Source: Sipunculus nudus
Taxonomy: Eukaryota > Annelida > Sipuncula > Golfingiida > Sipunculidae
Direction: 5' to 3'
Length of the DNA stretch: 64,000 nt
Assembly: GCA_026874595.1 (NCBI GenBank)
Contig: CM049312.1
Location: forward strand, 77,291,429 to 77,355,428
This document shows positions 42,445 to 51,600 of this stretch, one piece after another. Each line of letters starts with the position of its first letter. The stretch's first letter is position 1. The notes under the pieces are model-generated. The model did no database searches, was not told the DNA's origin, and was given only the letters and a program-made list of their open reading frames with translations. Made by a program: the position numbers and the translations under genes.

Positions 42445-44465
42445 TTCGCTTTTGAAATACGACTTAAAGTCGATTGCCCTTCATTATATATCTTCAACAT
42501 GTCGGATGTCGTTCCTGTTCCTATAGGACGTTTTCGAGCCGCTTTTGAACCAATCCGTTTAGCGACTTTTCCTAATGTATAAGTGGTTTTAGGAGCCATA
42601 GCTATCGCTTGCTCTACTCCTTGCCCGTACGCTTTAGCTATAGATCGTGTGGTGTTTTCATTCATCCCTAAACCACTCGCCACATCTTTTACCCGTGGTT
42701 GTTCTGTTTTTTTATAAAATTTCGTTTGCCTTTGCAATTGTTGAGAAATAATATTATTTAACATATTACCTGCCATTTCCCCAACTTCTTTATCCACACC
42801 GAAACTTGTAGCGGCATTTCCTAAAATATCCGGTGCCATTTGTTCAATTCCTTCAATTCCCATACTTTTTAAAGCTTCGTTTTGGACACCCTTTAATATG
42901 ACTTGTCCTTCTTTACTTTGTACCACTTTTTTCAAAGTCTTTTTCGCTGCTGCTTTATATCCTAATTTTTTAACTTTTTTTATTCCGCTTTGAACTTTTT
43001 TAGCTTTACTGTCAATACTGTCTTGCACTTTATCCAAAGCATTTTTTAATTTTTGTAATTCTTCTTTTCCTTCTTTTATATTTTTATTTTCTAAATAATC
43101 ATTTACTTTTTCTTGTAATTTTTCAATCTTTTTTTCCTGCGCTGGAAATTTACCTGCGGCATCTGATTTTTCTAATGTTTCTGCCATTTTATTGTATCCT
43201 TCTGCCATTTGTGAAAAATTTTCACGGGATTCTGCAGGGACAGTGTATTGGTTTCCACCAATAGGAACCACTCCTTGGGATAACATAGCACCAGTTCCAT
43301 TTGCTGCAGAATTCATTTGCTCATTAGCACCTTGTTTATTTTGATGATCATTCAAATTCATTTTTCCTTGTGTCATCAAATATGTTGATCCAGCAAATAC
43401 AGCAGCTCCTGCTAATCTTTGTACCCATTTTTTATATTTTTTCTTCTTTTTTTTCTTTTCTTCTTCTTTTTTCATTTTCTCATCGTCTTCTTTTTTCTTT
43501 TTTTCTTCTTCTTCTTTTTTCTTTTTTTCTTCTTCGTCTTTTTTCTTTTTTTCTTCTTCATTTTTTTTCTTTTTTTTGTCATTTTTCTTGTTTTCTTCAT
43601 TGTCTTTTCTCTTTTTTTCGTCTGTCTTCTCTTCTTTTTTCTTTTGTTCGTCTTTTTTCGCTTCTTTTTTCTTCTTTTCTTCTCTTATTTGTTGTTTTTT
43701 CTTTGCTTCTTCTCGTTTGTTCTTAAGTTCTTCCATTTGTTGTTGTTTTTTCTGGATGTCTTCCTTTTTTGATGTTTTTTTAGTCTTTTTAGGTTGTTTT
43801 TGTTGTGTTCTCGGCCGTTTTCCTTTAGGAGGTTGAGGACGGGCGCGGGTTGATCTGACTCCTCTTTTACTTTTAACAGAAGCCATAGTTTTTTGCCGTT
43901 TCGGTTTAGGATGTTGTGATATTATTGGGGCTTTTCTTTTTAATGGAGGACGTCTCATTTGGGCAAATGGAGGACCCCGTTGTATCGGAGGTTTTCTAGG
44001 AACAATCCTACTGGGCGCCGGCCGTGCGTGAGGACGAACTAGAAGTCTTCTCCTCGGGGGACCGCTACCAGGCGGACGATGGGGCGGCGGTGGTCCCCGG
44101 ACAGGCAGCGGTCTGCCCCGGACAGGCGGCGCCCGGGATGGCGGACCCGCTCGGGGCGGAACACCTGGCGGGCGCGGCTGGGCTGGTGGACGTACAGGTC
44201 CCGGTGGACGGGCGGGCGCTGGTCCACCGCCCCGGGCGGGTGGTTGTCCAACGGTGGCACGGGGTGGCGGGCGGGCGGGATGAATACGATTCGGTTTAAA
44301 ATTAGGTCTTCTTAATTTGGCGGCTTGCGTTAAACCGCTGCTCGGACCCGCTCTTTGAAATACACGTTTCCCCGCTGCTCCACTTATTCCAACTTTTGAA
44401 AATCCTGAAGCAGATCTTCCTACCGATGAAATACCTCGTGGTTTTAACACGCTAAAACGTGCCAT
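42441..44465 (-). CDS. Modular Pro/Arg-rich, Lys/Glu-rich protein, 674 aa
   Basis: Unrecognised. Residues 1-45 are basic. About 45-180 are extremely Pro/Gly/Arg-rich and high in GC, unlike the neighbouring DNA. About 228-345 form a highly charged Lys/Glu run (KKKEEKK...), probably a long single helix or coiled coil. A short hydrophobic segment near 350-372 (LAGAAVFAGSTYLM) might be a membrane helix. The C-terminal 300 residues look helical and end in a basic tail. The stop-free antisense frames at 43370-43836 are shadows of the Lys/Glu run. TATAAAAG at 44496-44503 sets ATG 44465. Confidence 0.65.
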   Translation of the reverse strand: MARFSVLKPRGISSVGRSASGFSKVGISGAAGKRVFQRAGPSSGLTQAAKLRRPNFKPNRIHPARPPPRATVGQPPARGGGPAPARPPGPVRPPAQPRPPGVPPRAGPPSRAPPVRGRPLPVRGPPPPHRPPGSGPPRRRLLVRPHARPAPSRIVPRKPPIQRGPPFAQMRRPPLKRKAPIISQHPKPKRQKTMASVKSKRGVRSTRARPQPPKGKRPRTQQKQPKKTKKTSKKEDIQKKQQQMEELKNKREEAKKKQQIREEKKKKEAKKDEQKKKEEKTDEKKRKDNEENKKNDKKKKKNEEEKKKKDEEEKKKKEEEEKKKKEDDEKMKKEEEKKKKKKKYKKWVQRLAGAAVFAGSTYLMTQGKMNLNDHQNKQGANEQMNSAANGTGAMLSQGVVPIGGNQYTVPAESRENFSQMAEGYNKMAETLEKSDAAGKFPAQEKKIEKLQEKVNDYLENKNIKEGKEELQKLKNALDKVQDSIDSKAKKVQSGIKKVKKLGYKAAAKKTLKKVVQSKEGQVILKGVQNEALKSMGIEGIEQMAPDILGNAATSFGVDKEVGEMAGNMLNNIISQQLQRQTKFYKKTEQPRVKDVASGLGMNENTTRSIAKAYGQGVEQAIAMAPKTTYTLGKVAKRIGSKAARKRPIGTGTTSDMLKIYNEGQSTLSRISKAK
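42483..42490 (-). promoter_or_regulatory. TATA box (TATATAAT) for penton-like paralogue 3
   Basis: It lies inside the last coding codons of the 674-aa gene, 39 bases before ATG 42444. Confidence 0.65.
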
Positions 44466-44495
44466 TTTTCTGTATGATCCCGGTTAAATAACTTT

Positions 44496-44503
44496 CTTTT
44501 ATA
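44496..44503 (-). promoter_or_regulatory. TATA box (TATAAAAG) for the 674-aa gene
   Basis: 31 bases before ATG 44465 and overlapping the stop of the 844-aa gene (44499-44501). Confidence 0.75.
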
Positions 44504-47033
44504 CTCCTACCGTCCTTCCTTTCCCCGTGTCAACCGGTTTATTTGGTTCTGATTTTCCTACCGAATACCAAGCTCTCATTTTTTCACGGTATTCTATTCG
44601 AGCCCGTTTCTTTTCAGGACTGTCTTCCACTTTACTGTTAACTTGTTGTTTTTTTCTTATTAAATCTAACGCGCGCACACGTTCTTTATTCTCGTGATAC
44701 GCCGAAAAATTTTTCTTTAATGTTGTCCAATCCCAAGTGGACGGGATTCTCTTTTTCTGTTCGTGTGTTATTAGAATCTCTTTTTTCTTAATTTCTTTCT
44801 TTATTTTTTCTTGTTCTTTTTTCCAATATCCTACATCTTGTCCTTTCCCGTAATCTTTTTCGGGAGCTGGATGACGCCAAAACCCTGGTTGTGGAAAGCC
44901 ATGCACGAAATACACTTCTGTTTCAAACTGCCATAATTCTTTCAACCAACGGTTTACCCTCTTATACAGTTTCGCCCAAGGTCGGCGCGCGGGATTATGG
45001 TCGTCTTCGCGAGTATCGAAATAAGAATATGTACGAAAAAAATGAGTCACTTGAATTAAACATTCTTTTGCTAAATCCAGTTCTGTTTCGTTTAACCATA
45101 ATTGTCGTTTCATCGTTTCCATTTTTTTCCAAGAAGGGTATAATTCAGGAATTTCTGGTAACGGATTCATCGGATCCCACGTGGGTGCACCGATAAACGG
45201 TCGGGCTAATCCCATAATTTCTCCCAACACGGCTTTATCAGCCACTCCGATTTTATCCCGTTCATAAAATAATTTTAAAACTAAATCATATTTTCTTACT
45301 TTTAAATATTTACTGCGATATTTTCGGACTTGATCTTCGTTAAATAATTTGTACCACGGGGAATACGACGTATCCAAATCCACGGTTTCGTCCGTTAAAA
45401 TGTATTCTAATAGCCAATGAATCTTCATAGGTATTTTTCCCGGCATATCCGGTAAATTTTCTACTTCCTGCCCGCGTTCTCTTAAAATGTTATAATACAT
45501 TTTTAACCCGTGATAATCTAATTGTGTGTTTCGTTTAATTTGTTCAGAAATACCATACTCCGCATGTAATAAGTACCAAGTCCAATTTTGATACGGTTGT
45601 AGTTGTTTATACGCTTTATACGTCCGCGATTCTGGGCGGGTTTTATGAAAAGCTGGCATGGATAACAGTTTTGCGTCCATATGAAAACTTTCACGGATTT
45701 CTAATAATTCTTGACGTAAATGAGGAGGATGGTAAAAATGGGGTATGGGTAATTCAAATAAGGTCCCGTACTGATCAAACGATACACCCCAAAACGGGTC
45801 TCCTTCCATTTCGTTTTCAAACCCAGGGGCGTCAGGACCGTTGATTTTCCACCATACCGGACGCCACAATTGAAACATTTCATTTTGTATGGCTAATCGC
45901 ACTTTATTAATCACTTTCATCATCACCGTTTTTTTCTTATAATATCTGGTGTGAATATTATAATATTGAGGTAAATATATATTGATAAACGGTTCTTCTA
46001 TCCAAATCCCATCGTCTTTATGAGCCCAACCATATTTTGTTATTTTAGTACGGTTAGTCGGTGAACTCAAGCCCGGCACAGGTCGGATTCCAAAATCTTC
46101 TAAATTTTTATTTCCACTGAACGGAGATTTTCCTAACATTTCTTTTTCTGTTAATTCATTCATAAATTCTTCCCGATATTTTTTACCTTTTTCCATGTCA
46201 ATAAAAAATTGATGGTACCATTCCGATTTCCCTATATCTAGATATTTTCTAGAGGTCGGGTCTCTCGTTAAACACGGGACACGTTTGCCTTCGGTGATAT
46301 ACCCTTTAACATTTAATTCTTCAATGGGTAACGGGATATCCACGCGCATATAAGTTTTCCCGTTGATACGTTTATGGTAGGCCCAGTAATGTTTCCCGTT
46401 TGAATTGTAACGGTCATAATATGTTTGGTACCGTGGATCTTTATTTCCCCATTTTTCGGTTAATGATGGGACGTACCTTGCTTCTAAAGGTTGATTGATT
46501 AATGCTGAATACCATAAATGCCAAGGAAATTGAAGGTAGACCAACATTAAAGTATTGACGACAATCCATCGGTCAACAATTTTAGACTCATTAAACCAAT
46601 CAATCACTTTCTGAGATGTATCCGCATCTAAAATAATCGGTCTCCCCGCATCATTGCTGGTCTGCATACGGCCTTCCAATTGTGATTTTCGCACTTTCAC
46701 TAAACGGATTTTAAATGTTTTATCTTTTTGTTTGACAAAAGCTAACCTCGTTTTTAAATATCCTTTTTTATTTGTTTTCTGTTTCACATAAATGTCGTGT
46801 AAACTGAAAACGTAAGAATCCGGAGGGGGCCAAAACACACGGTAGTTGCCTTCGATTTGTAACCATCCTTTTTTCTGACTGGCATCTGATGATGGCATAC
46901 CAGCCCTTTTCCATTGGATGTATCTGAATAATTCTTCCACACCCCATTCGATGGCTTGCACGGCCAACTCAATTAAAAGTTCTATCACCGCTACCACCGT
47001 CACCCCGGCAATATGTACCGCAAACGGAATCAT
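44499..47033 (-). CDS. Large Trp/Tyr-rich protein with N-terminal hydrophobic helix, 844 aa
   Basis: Not recognised. Residues 1-30 form a strong hydrophobic helix (IPFAVHIAGVTVVAVIELLIELAVQAI), suggesting a membrane anchor or signal. The rest is unusually rich in Trp, Tyr, Lys and Glu and appears folded over about 700 residues. The end is Lys/Arg-rich (EKKRARIEYREKMRAWYS). Its ATG overlaps the TGA of the packaging ATPase as ATGA (47030-47033), and no good TATA box lies at the usual distance, so coupled translation or a weak TATTTAT promoter is likely. It is the largest unexplained gene apart from the polymerase and may be a membrane-associated virion protein. Confidence 0.7.
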   Translation of the reverse strand: MIPFAVHIAGVTVVAVIELLIELAVQAIEWGVEELFRYIQWKRAGMPSSDASQKKGWLQIEGNYRVFWPPPDSYVFSLHDIYVKQKTNKKGYLKTRLAFVKQKDKTFKIRLVKVRKSQLEGRMQTSNDAGRPIILDADTSQKVIDWFNESKIVDRWIVVNTLMLVYLQFPWHLWYSALINQPLEARYVPSLTEKWGNKDPRYQTYYDRYNSNGKHYWAYHKRINGKTYMRVDIPLPIEELNVKGYITEGKRVPCLTRDPTSRKYLDIGKSEWYHQFFIDMEKGKKYREEFMNELTEKEMLGKSPFSGNKNLEDFGIRPVPGLSSPTNRTKITKYGWAHKDDGIWIEEPFINIYLPQYYNIHTRYYKKKTVMMKVINKVRLAIQNEMFQLWRPVWWKINGPDAPGFENEMEGDPFWGVSFDQYGTLFELPIPHFYHPPHLRQELLEIRESFHMDAKLLSMPAFHKTRPESRTYKAYKQLQPYQNWTWYLLHAEYGISEQIKRNTQLDYHGLKMYYNILRERGQEVENLPDMPGKIPMKIHWLLEYILTDETVDLDTSYSPWYKLFNEDQVRKYRSKYLKVRKYDLVLKLFYERDKIGVADKAVLGEIMGLARPFIGAPTWDPMNPLPEIPELYPSWKKMETMKRQLWLNETELDLAKECLIQVTHFFRTYSYFDTREDDHNPARRPWAKLYKRVNRWLKELWQFETEVYFVHGFPQPGFWRHPAPEKDYGKGQDVGYWKKEQEKIKKEIKKKEILITHEQKKRIPSTWDWTTLKKNFSAYHENKERVRALDLIRKKQQVNSKVEDSPEKKRARIEYREKMRAWYSVGKSEPNKPVDTGKGRTVGV

Positions 47034-47650
47034 TCTGGTTGATAATAAATATGTTCTTCGTCAGGGAATATTTTTGTTCTTAACCGGTATTCATCCGGGC
47101 ACCTCTGCGTAAAATCTAACAACAAATACCCGTGCGGTTCTTTTGTAGCATCTTCATAAATGTGACGTAATTCTTTTGCTTTGGTGGGGTAAACTTGACG
47201 GGCTAACGATTCAAATTGTAAACGGTCCCGTGGATTTTTCATTAACACCATGTAATGCGAATTTAACGAAATGTCCCGTTGTTCTTTTTTCTGATGAAAT
47301 AAATTTTGAGCGATAAAGATAATAGATATGTTTCTGTGATGGCTTCCTTTTTCAAATATTTTTGCTGTTTCTACACCGCTTTCTCGCATCAAATCGTCGA
47401 TGACTAATAACGTTCCGGCTTTTATATTTCTCGGAGGTAACCCTTCTTGAAAAAATATTTTATCTTTTAACATTTGTTTTAACTCGGTATAAATGGCTTG
47501 AGGTTCGGCATAACACCACAGCACTCGTTCAGGTACCGGATCAATCATTTCAGTCATATGTTTGATCAACTTGCACACCCACACTGTTTTCCCGGACGAG
47601 GTTGGTCCGGCGATCAACATGGTAAACGGATGATGGAATTTGTACCACAT
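47030..47650 (-). CDS. ATPase: A32/FtsK-type genome-packaging ATPase, 206 aa
   Basis: Walker A GPTSSGKT at residues 15-22 and Walker B LLVIDD at 81-86. The family's Gln/Asn sensor region follows (ISIIFIAQNLF, Q115/N116), then the characteristic tail with LNSHYMVLMKNPRDRLQ and GYLLLDFTQRCPDEYRLR. It powers DNA translocation into the capsid in Polintons and related DNA viruses. The frame continues to 47692 only with a GTG. ATG 47650 is the first after TATAAATAT (47679-47687). Its stop overlaps the start of the 844-aa gene. Confidence 0.92.
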   Translation of the reverse strand: MWYKFHHPFTMLIAGPTSSGKTVWVCKLIKHMTEMIDPVPERVLWCYAEPQAIYTELKQMLKDKIFFQEGLPPRNIKAGTLLVIDDLMRESGVETAKIFEKGSHHRNISIIFIAQNLFHQKKEQRDISLNSHYMVLMKNPRDRLQFESLARQVYPTKAKELRHIYEDATKEPHGYLLLDFTQRCPDEYRLRTKIFPDEEHIYYQPE

Positions 47651-47678
47651 CTTTTGAAAAAAAACAATGACCACACAG

Positions 47679-47687
47679 ATATTTATA
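47679..47687 (-). promoter_or_regulatory. TATA box (TATAAATAT) for the packaging ATPase
   Basis: 29 bases before ATG 47650 and just past the polymerase stop (47698). Confidence 0.75.
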
Positions 47688-47696
47688 CACACAAAC

Positions 47697-47702
47697 TTTA
47701 TT
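47697..47702 (-). terminator. Polyadenylation signal AATAAA overlapping the polymerase stop
   Basis: On the minus strand the last codons read AAA TAA AG, so AATAAA includes the stop codon. Confidence 0.5.
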
Positions 47703-50700
47703 TTGAAAAACCATAAGGAAATGTAGTGTACATATCAAGACCATCGCCTTCACGCCAAAACCGGCGTTTGTCATATACAGCTGTATACATTTTATCCAAT
47801 TGCATGGATTTCACATTGCCTTGCTTATCCCGTAACACATGGAATTCAATAGGGACATTCATTGGGGTCTGTACCTCACCCTTCAATAAAGCATCAACCA
47901 TATTCTTTAAATCATAAAAATCCACCTTCCCTTCAATTTGAAACCCTCGGGCTTTCTGACACGCCATTTTCTTCCCGTTTCTGTCTACCCCCAAATACCC
48001 ATAATTCTTGGGTCCCCCACTCACAAATTCTACAATCTTCCCACCATCCAACTCATCTGTTAAATCCCCCATCAACGGCCCCGTCGGTAACGGTAGGTCG
48101 TTGGGCCCTGAATAAAATATCACGGAATCAGTGTCGAAATACAATACCCTTTCCTGCAAAAAATCTAAAATTTTGTACAGTTCCATTCGACCATAACAGG
48201 TCGTAAAAGCAGCTATCACCACATTGTTGGTACGGCCCAAATCGTAGTCGTCTTCGGTTTTCTTCCATTCTACTTGCACAACGTGTTCGCCCAGATTCAC
48301 AATGTCCAATACATCTGCTGTCGGATCATCTAATATGTTGATCAATTCATCGTAATCGGTCACTTGCACTTTTTTAACTTGCCCGTCTTTTTGACCAAAC
48401 TTTCCCCACAAGGTGTTCAAGGCTTGTTTGGCAACAAACCGTAATGCTGGGTTATGGGCGACTTTATCAGGATCAATGGTAATGCCTTGTTTCTCTTTCA
48501 ACAATTTCACATACTCTGTACGTTCCATCGGGTCGTCTGTAGGCCAACCTGAAGCCTGGGTTTTCTCCACATACCATTTCTCGATGTATGGGCCGAAAAT
48601 GAATTCCCAATTTTCCCATTCCCACATTTCATACCCCTCTATTAATTCATATCCTTTCTCCAAAGCTGTTTTGACTTCGGGAATGCACCAAGACCCTACC
48701 AAAACACGCTCGCTTTCTTTATGCTGGCATTTTTCCCTTTGGTTACACGTTTCCGCACATTTCGCGCATAGGGGAAACATCAATTTATTGCACGCACGGT
48801 ACGGCAATACCGGATTGAACAAATTCTTGGGAGGTAGAAATTTACCACAAAAAATTCCACCCGGGGATTGGTTCAATCTTTCTAATGTAGGTTTCATCAC
48901 CACTTTCGGTTCACCCACAGGGTACTTGTTGTTTTTTTGTACATACGGGTACAAGGATGTCACGTCATAATAATCGATCCTTTCATCCGCGTTAGTGATT
49001 TTCTTGTACAAACACGTTGCATTGGTCCTCCCTCCGAAAAAAGCGTCTCGCGGTTGTAAATGTTTTTTTACCTCGATAGATTTCCGGGGGACGTACGTGT
49101 GTTCCCAAATGGATACCACTGAATAACCGGTCATACGCAATTTCGATTCTTTTTTCATTTGGTGAGCGTGCGCTTGGTAATTGACCAAGTTGGAATTCGG
49201 CACCGTACCTTCAGGATCCGTGCATACAGGGCATCCGTGCCAAATACACCCGTTAAATTCATACACGGTGAAGGTTTCAGGGCAGTACCCATCCACGGTT
49301 ACGTATTTCCCGTCACATAATTGAATCTGACATTCTTTCGCGTTCCAATTGTCTTCACCGCGGTGAATTTTGTACGGCGTGTTCACTTGTAATTCATCCA
49401 ACCATTGGTTCGCTTTCTCGGATACATGAGTGCGTGAAATCAAAGGCGGGATCATGGCGATTTGATTGGGCTTTAAATAATTTAACCGGTAATCATACAT
49501 GCAAGCCGCAGGAAGAGTGGAAGAGTGCAAGAATATATCAAACCCCGTTTTCAAATGGTACGTTTCCCGAAATTTCAAACACCCTTGTTTTAATAATTCT
49601 ACATCGCTGTTACAATACTCAAACAATTCTTGCTGATGGTTCCAAATATAACCTGATTTGACTTTGTCTTCATACCACTGATCGAATTCCGCGTTCCCGT
49701 TTTGTTTGAAAAATCTTTTCTCAGGCATCGGGCCTTCATAATCATCATTTTCCATGGTGTTGAACATGTACGGAAAATACCCTTTCTTCAATTCAGTTAA
49801 ACCGAACGCTTTAGGGAATTTCGCTAATGCGATGGGGATCAAATTCAACGAATCTTTAAAGTCTACCCATTTCGCTCTCATAGTGATGACCCGTAACCCG
49901 CGGGCAATGATGTAATCGGCCGCCCATCCTTTTGAAATCAGATACTGTTGCAGGAAACCGCCGTCGTACCCACCGAAGTTATGAGCAAAACATATAGTGG
50001 TTCTCTCTGACCAATATCGCATATCGTGGAACATCCAATCAAAAAACGAATTTACATCTTTAAACTGAAATCGCCCGCATTTACAATTTTGTGAGTCCGC
50101 GCGGAGAACGTCTTCCATATGAATTTTTTGTAAACAAAATTCGCACACGTAATGGGCTACGATGGCATTGACCGTGTGCACCGATATGCCTTTTTCATTC
50201 GGCGGGGATTGCATGGCTTCCGTATCCCAAAATAGGTACGGGCGGGGGAGTTTTGAATCCACGTAATTTGATTTCAAAGGTTTCATGTAACACGAATGGG
50301 CCGTACCCACAGCGACATCCATGTGACAAATATTGCATTTGTAAAAACCACATTGATGTTTGGCATCATATAAAATCTGCCCACAGTTTTCACAGATTTT
50401 TCTTTTTTTACACGTGCTCGATTTCCCTGAGATGGATTTCTTATGTTTGTTAAAACAGTTTTCCCCGTAAAACCCATAAAACCCGCAATCGCTGCACTTC
50501 ATTAATTTGTCTTTGTCTTCATTGAATTTACACTTAGGTGCTAAACCGCACATTTTACACACGCCTACACACTGGTGCATTTTTTTCCCCATGTATTTAA
50601 AACACACTATACAAAAATCACTTGTTTTGGATAAATGATTTTTGATTTTTAAAATTCCCCATGCATGCCCATCATTAGCCAAAATCAAAACTGTAGGTTT

Positions 50701-51438
50701 CTCTGACGACCAGTTTGCTGATCGAAACAAAACTTGATCCCCTTCATCATGAAAAACCAAGATGTTCTTGTCAGGAAACAATTCACTGATCCGTTTCATT
50801 TCACTGATGCTCACTCGAGAACGGGTGATTTTTGCGTCTTTCTTAATTCTTTTAACTTCTGTGTCCAATTCTTTCAACAGGGCTTTCGATAAAGATCGCG
50901 TGCGCCACTGGCGTGGAAATCTGTTTTGATTGTTCCAATCCATTAATATAAAAGCGGCAATAAAACAATCTTCCCGTTGGTATGCACGAGATATTTTCCC
51001 AGGATCCAAATAAGTACGTGGGTTCTTTTGCCAGACTTGTTTGCAGGGCCCTCCGACTGATTCAGGTATTTCTACCGTCTTCAATTCCATTTCAAAGTCT
51101 GGGGTAAGGCGAAAATGTTCATTGCTGTTTAAAGTTTTCTCTACTTGCGTCATGATGTATTCTAATGTTAAATCTTCTTTGCGCAACCATTTTGTATTGA
51201 ATGCTTTGTTTTGTAGACCTGGTGAAATCATGTTAACTTGAGCGAAACATTCTTCGGTTAAAGTTTTTTTCCATTCGTCCAACAGCGGTTCAAATATACT
51301 GTACAACGCTTCATAAGTTTTCTTCTTTTTCAGCTTTTCCAAGTCAGGCAGTACCTGAACCACCACTCCTTTTTTCTTGAATCTTTTGAAGTAGGCCTGG
51401 GTTTTTTCCATTAACGTGTAAGGTCGTGACGTTGCCAT
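47698..51438 (-). CDS. PolB: Protein-primed family-B DNA polymerase, 1246 aa
   Basis: Numbering from ATG 51438. Several Cys/His zinc-finger pairs lie at about 276-372. The 3'-5' exonuclease has Exo I (FWDTEA, D405/E407), Exo II (FAHNFGGYD, about 484-492) and Exo III (YCNSDVELL, about 608-616). A FNGCIWHGCPVC segment (about 728-739) is characteristic of Polinton and linear-plasmid polymerases. The palm has motif A DVTSLYP (D825), motif B KQALNTLWGKFG (from about 1004) and motif C YFDTDS (D1102/D1104). All catalytic residues are present. The frame is open to an ATG at 51552, but that region is the divergent promoter (TATA at 51480-51487). ATG 51438 has a good context (GCCATGG) and the right distance. 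ETS-like boxes upstream suggest early expression. Confidence 0.95.
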   Translation of the reverse strand: MATSRPYTLMEKTQAYFKRFKKKGVVVQVLPDLEKLKKKKTYEALYSIFEPLLDEWKKTLTEECFAQVNMISPGLQNKAFNTKWLRKEDLTLEYIMTQVEKTLNSNEHFRLTPDFEMELKTVEIPESVGGPCKQVWQKNPRTYLDPGKISRAYQREDCFIAAFILMDWNNQNRFPRQWRTRSLSKALLKELDTEVKRIKKDAKITRSRVSISEMKRISELFPDKNILVFHDEGDQVLFRSANWSSEKPTVLILANDGHAWGILKIKNHLSKTSDFCIVCFKYMGKKMHQCVGVCKMCGLAPKCKFNEDKDKLMKCSDCGFYGFYGENCFNKHKKSISGKSSTCKKRKICENCGQILYDAKHQCGFYKCNICHMDVAVGTAHSCYMKPLKSNYVDSKLPRPYLFWDTEAMQSPPNEKGISVHTVNAIVAHYVCEFCLQKIHMEDVLRADSQNCKCGRFQFKDVNSFFDWMFHDMRYWSERTTICFAHNFGGYDGGFLQQYLISKGWAADYIIARGLRVITMRAKWVDFKDSLNLIPIALAKFPKAFGLTELKKGYFPYMFNTMENDDYEGPMPEKRFFKQNGNAEFDQWYEDKVKSGYIWNHQQELFEYCNSDVELLKQGCLKFRETYHLKTGFDIFLHSSTLPAACMYDYRLNYLKPNQIAMIPPLISRTHVSEKANQWLDELQVNTPYKIHRGEDNWNAKECQIQLCDGKYVTVDGYCPETFTVYEFNGCIWHGCPVCTDPEGTVPNSNLVNYQAHAHQMKKESKLRMTGYSVVSIWEHTYVPRKSIEVKKHLQPRDAFFGGRTNATCLYKKITNADERIDYYDVTSLYPYVQKNNKYPVGEPKVVMKPTLERLNQSPGGIFCGKFLPPKNLFNPVLPYRACNKLMFPLCAKCAETCNQREKCQHKESERVLVGSWCIPEVKTALEKGYELIEGYEMWEWENWEFIFGPYIEKWYVEKTQASGWPTDDPMERTEYVKLLKEKQGITIDPDKVAHNPALRFVAKQALNTLWGKFGQKDGQVKKVQVTDYDELINILDDPTADVLDIVNLGEHVVQVEWKKTEDDYDLGRTNNVVIAAFTTCYGRMELYKILDFLQERVLYFDTDSVIFYSGPNDLPLPTGPLMGDLTDELDGGKIVEFVSGGPKNYGYLGVDRNGKKMACQKARGFQIEGKVDFYDLKNMVDALLKGEVQTPMNVPIEFHVLRDKQGNVKSMQLDKMYTAVYDKRRFWREGDGLDMYTTFPYGFSK

Positions 51439-51479
51439 GGCTGACGCTGAATGACTGGCAAAGACCCCACGTGACCTCC

Positions 51480-51600
51480 TATAAATAGAAGTTATTTTGT
51501 TGAAAGCATTTCCGGTGGGTATTAATTTTTTCAAAGCATTTCCGGTAGACATCTATAATTTATTTGATACTTCCGGTTTCGAAACTATAAAAGTCGGGGG
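51480..51600. promoter_or_regulatory. Divergent promoter between polymerase and the + strand gene
   Basis: TATAAATA at 51480-51487 reads as TATTTATA on the other strand and lies 42 bases before the polymerase ATG. TATAAAAG at 51586-51593 faces right. ETS-like boxes: ATTTCCGG at 51508-51515 and 51538-51545, ACTTCCGG at 51569-51576. The first two lie in a short duplicated AAAGCATTTCCGGT word. Confidence 0.65.

Noticed and set aside
43370-43836. Long + strand Phe/Ser/Leu-rich open frames
   Set aside because: They are antisense to the Lys/Glu run of the 674-aa gene. AAA/GAA codons read as TTT/TTC on the other strand.
44024-44315. GC-rich open frames opposite the Pro/Arg block
   Set aside because: Shadow frames of a GC-rich low-complexity coding segment.
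51439-51552. N-terminal extension of the polymerase
   Set aside because: Although it has an ATG, it overlaps the TATA box and is built from a duplicated promoter word.
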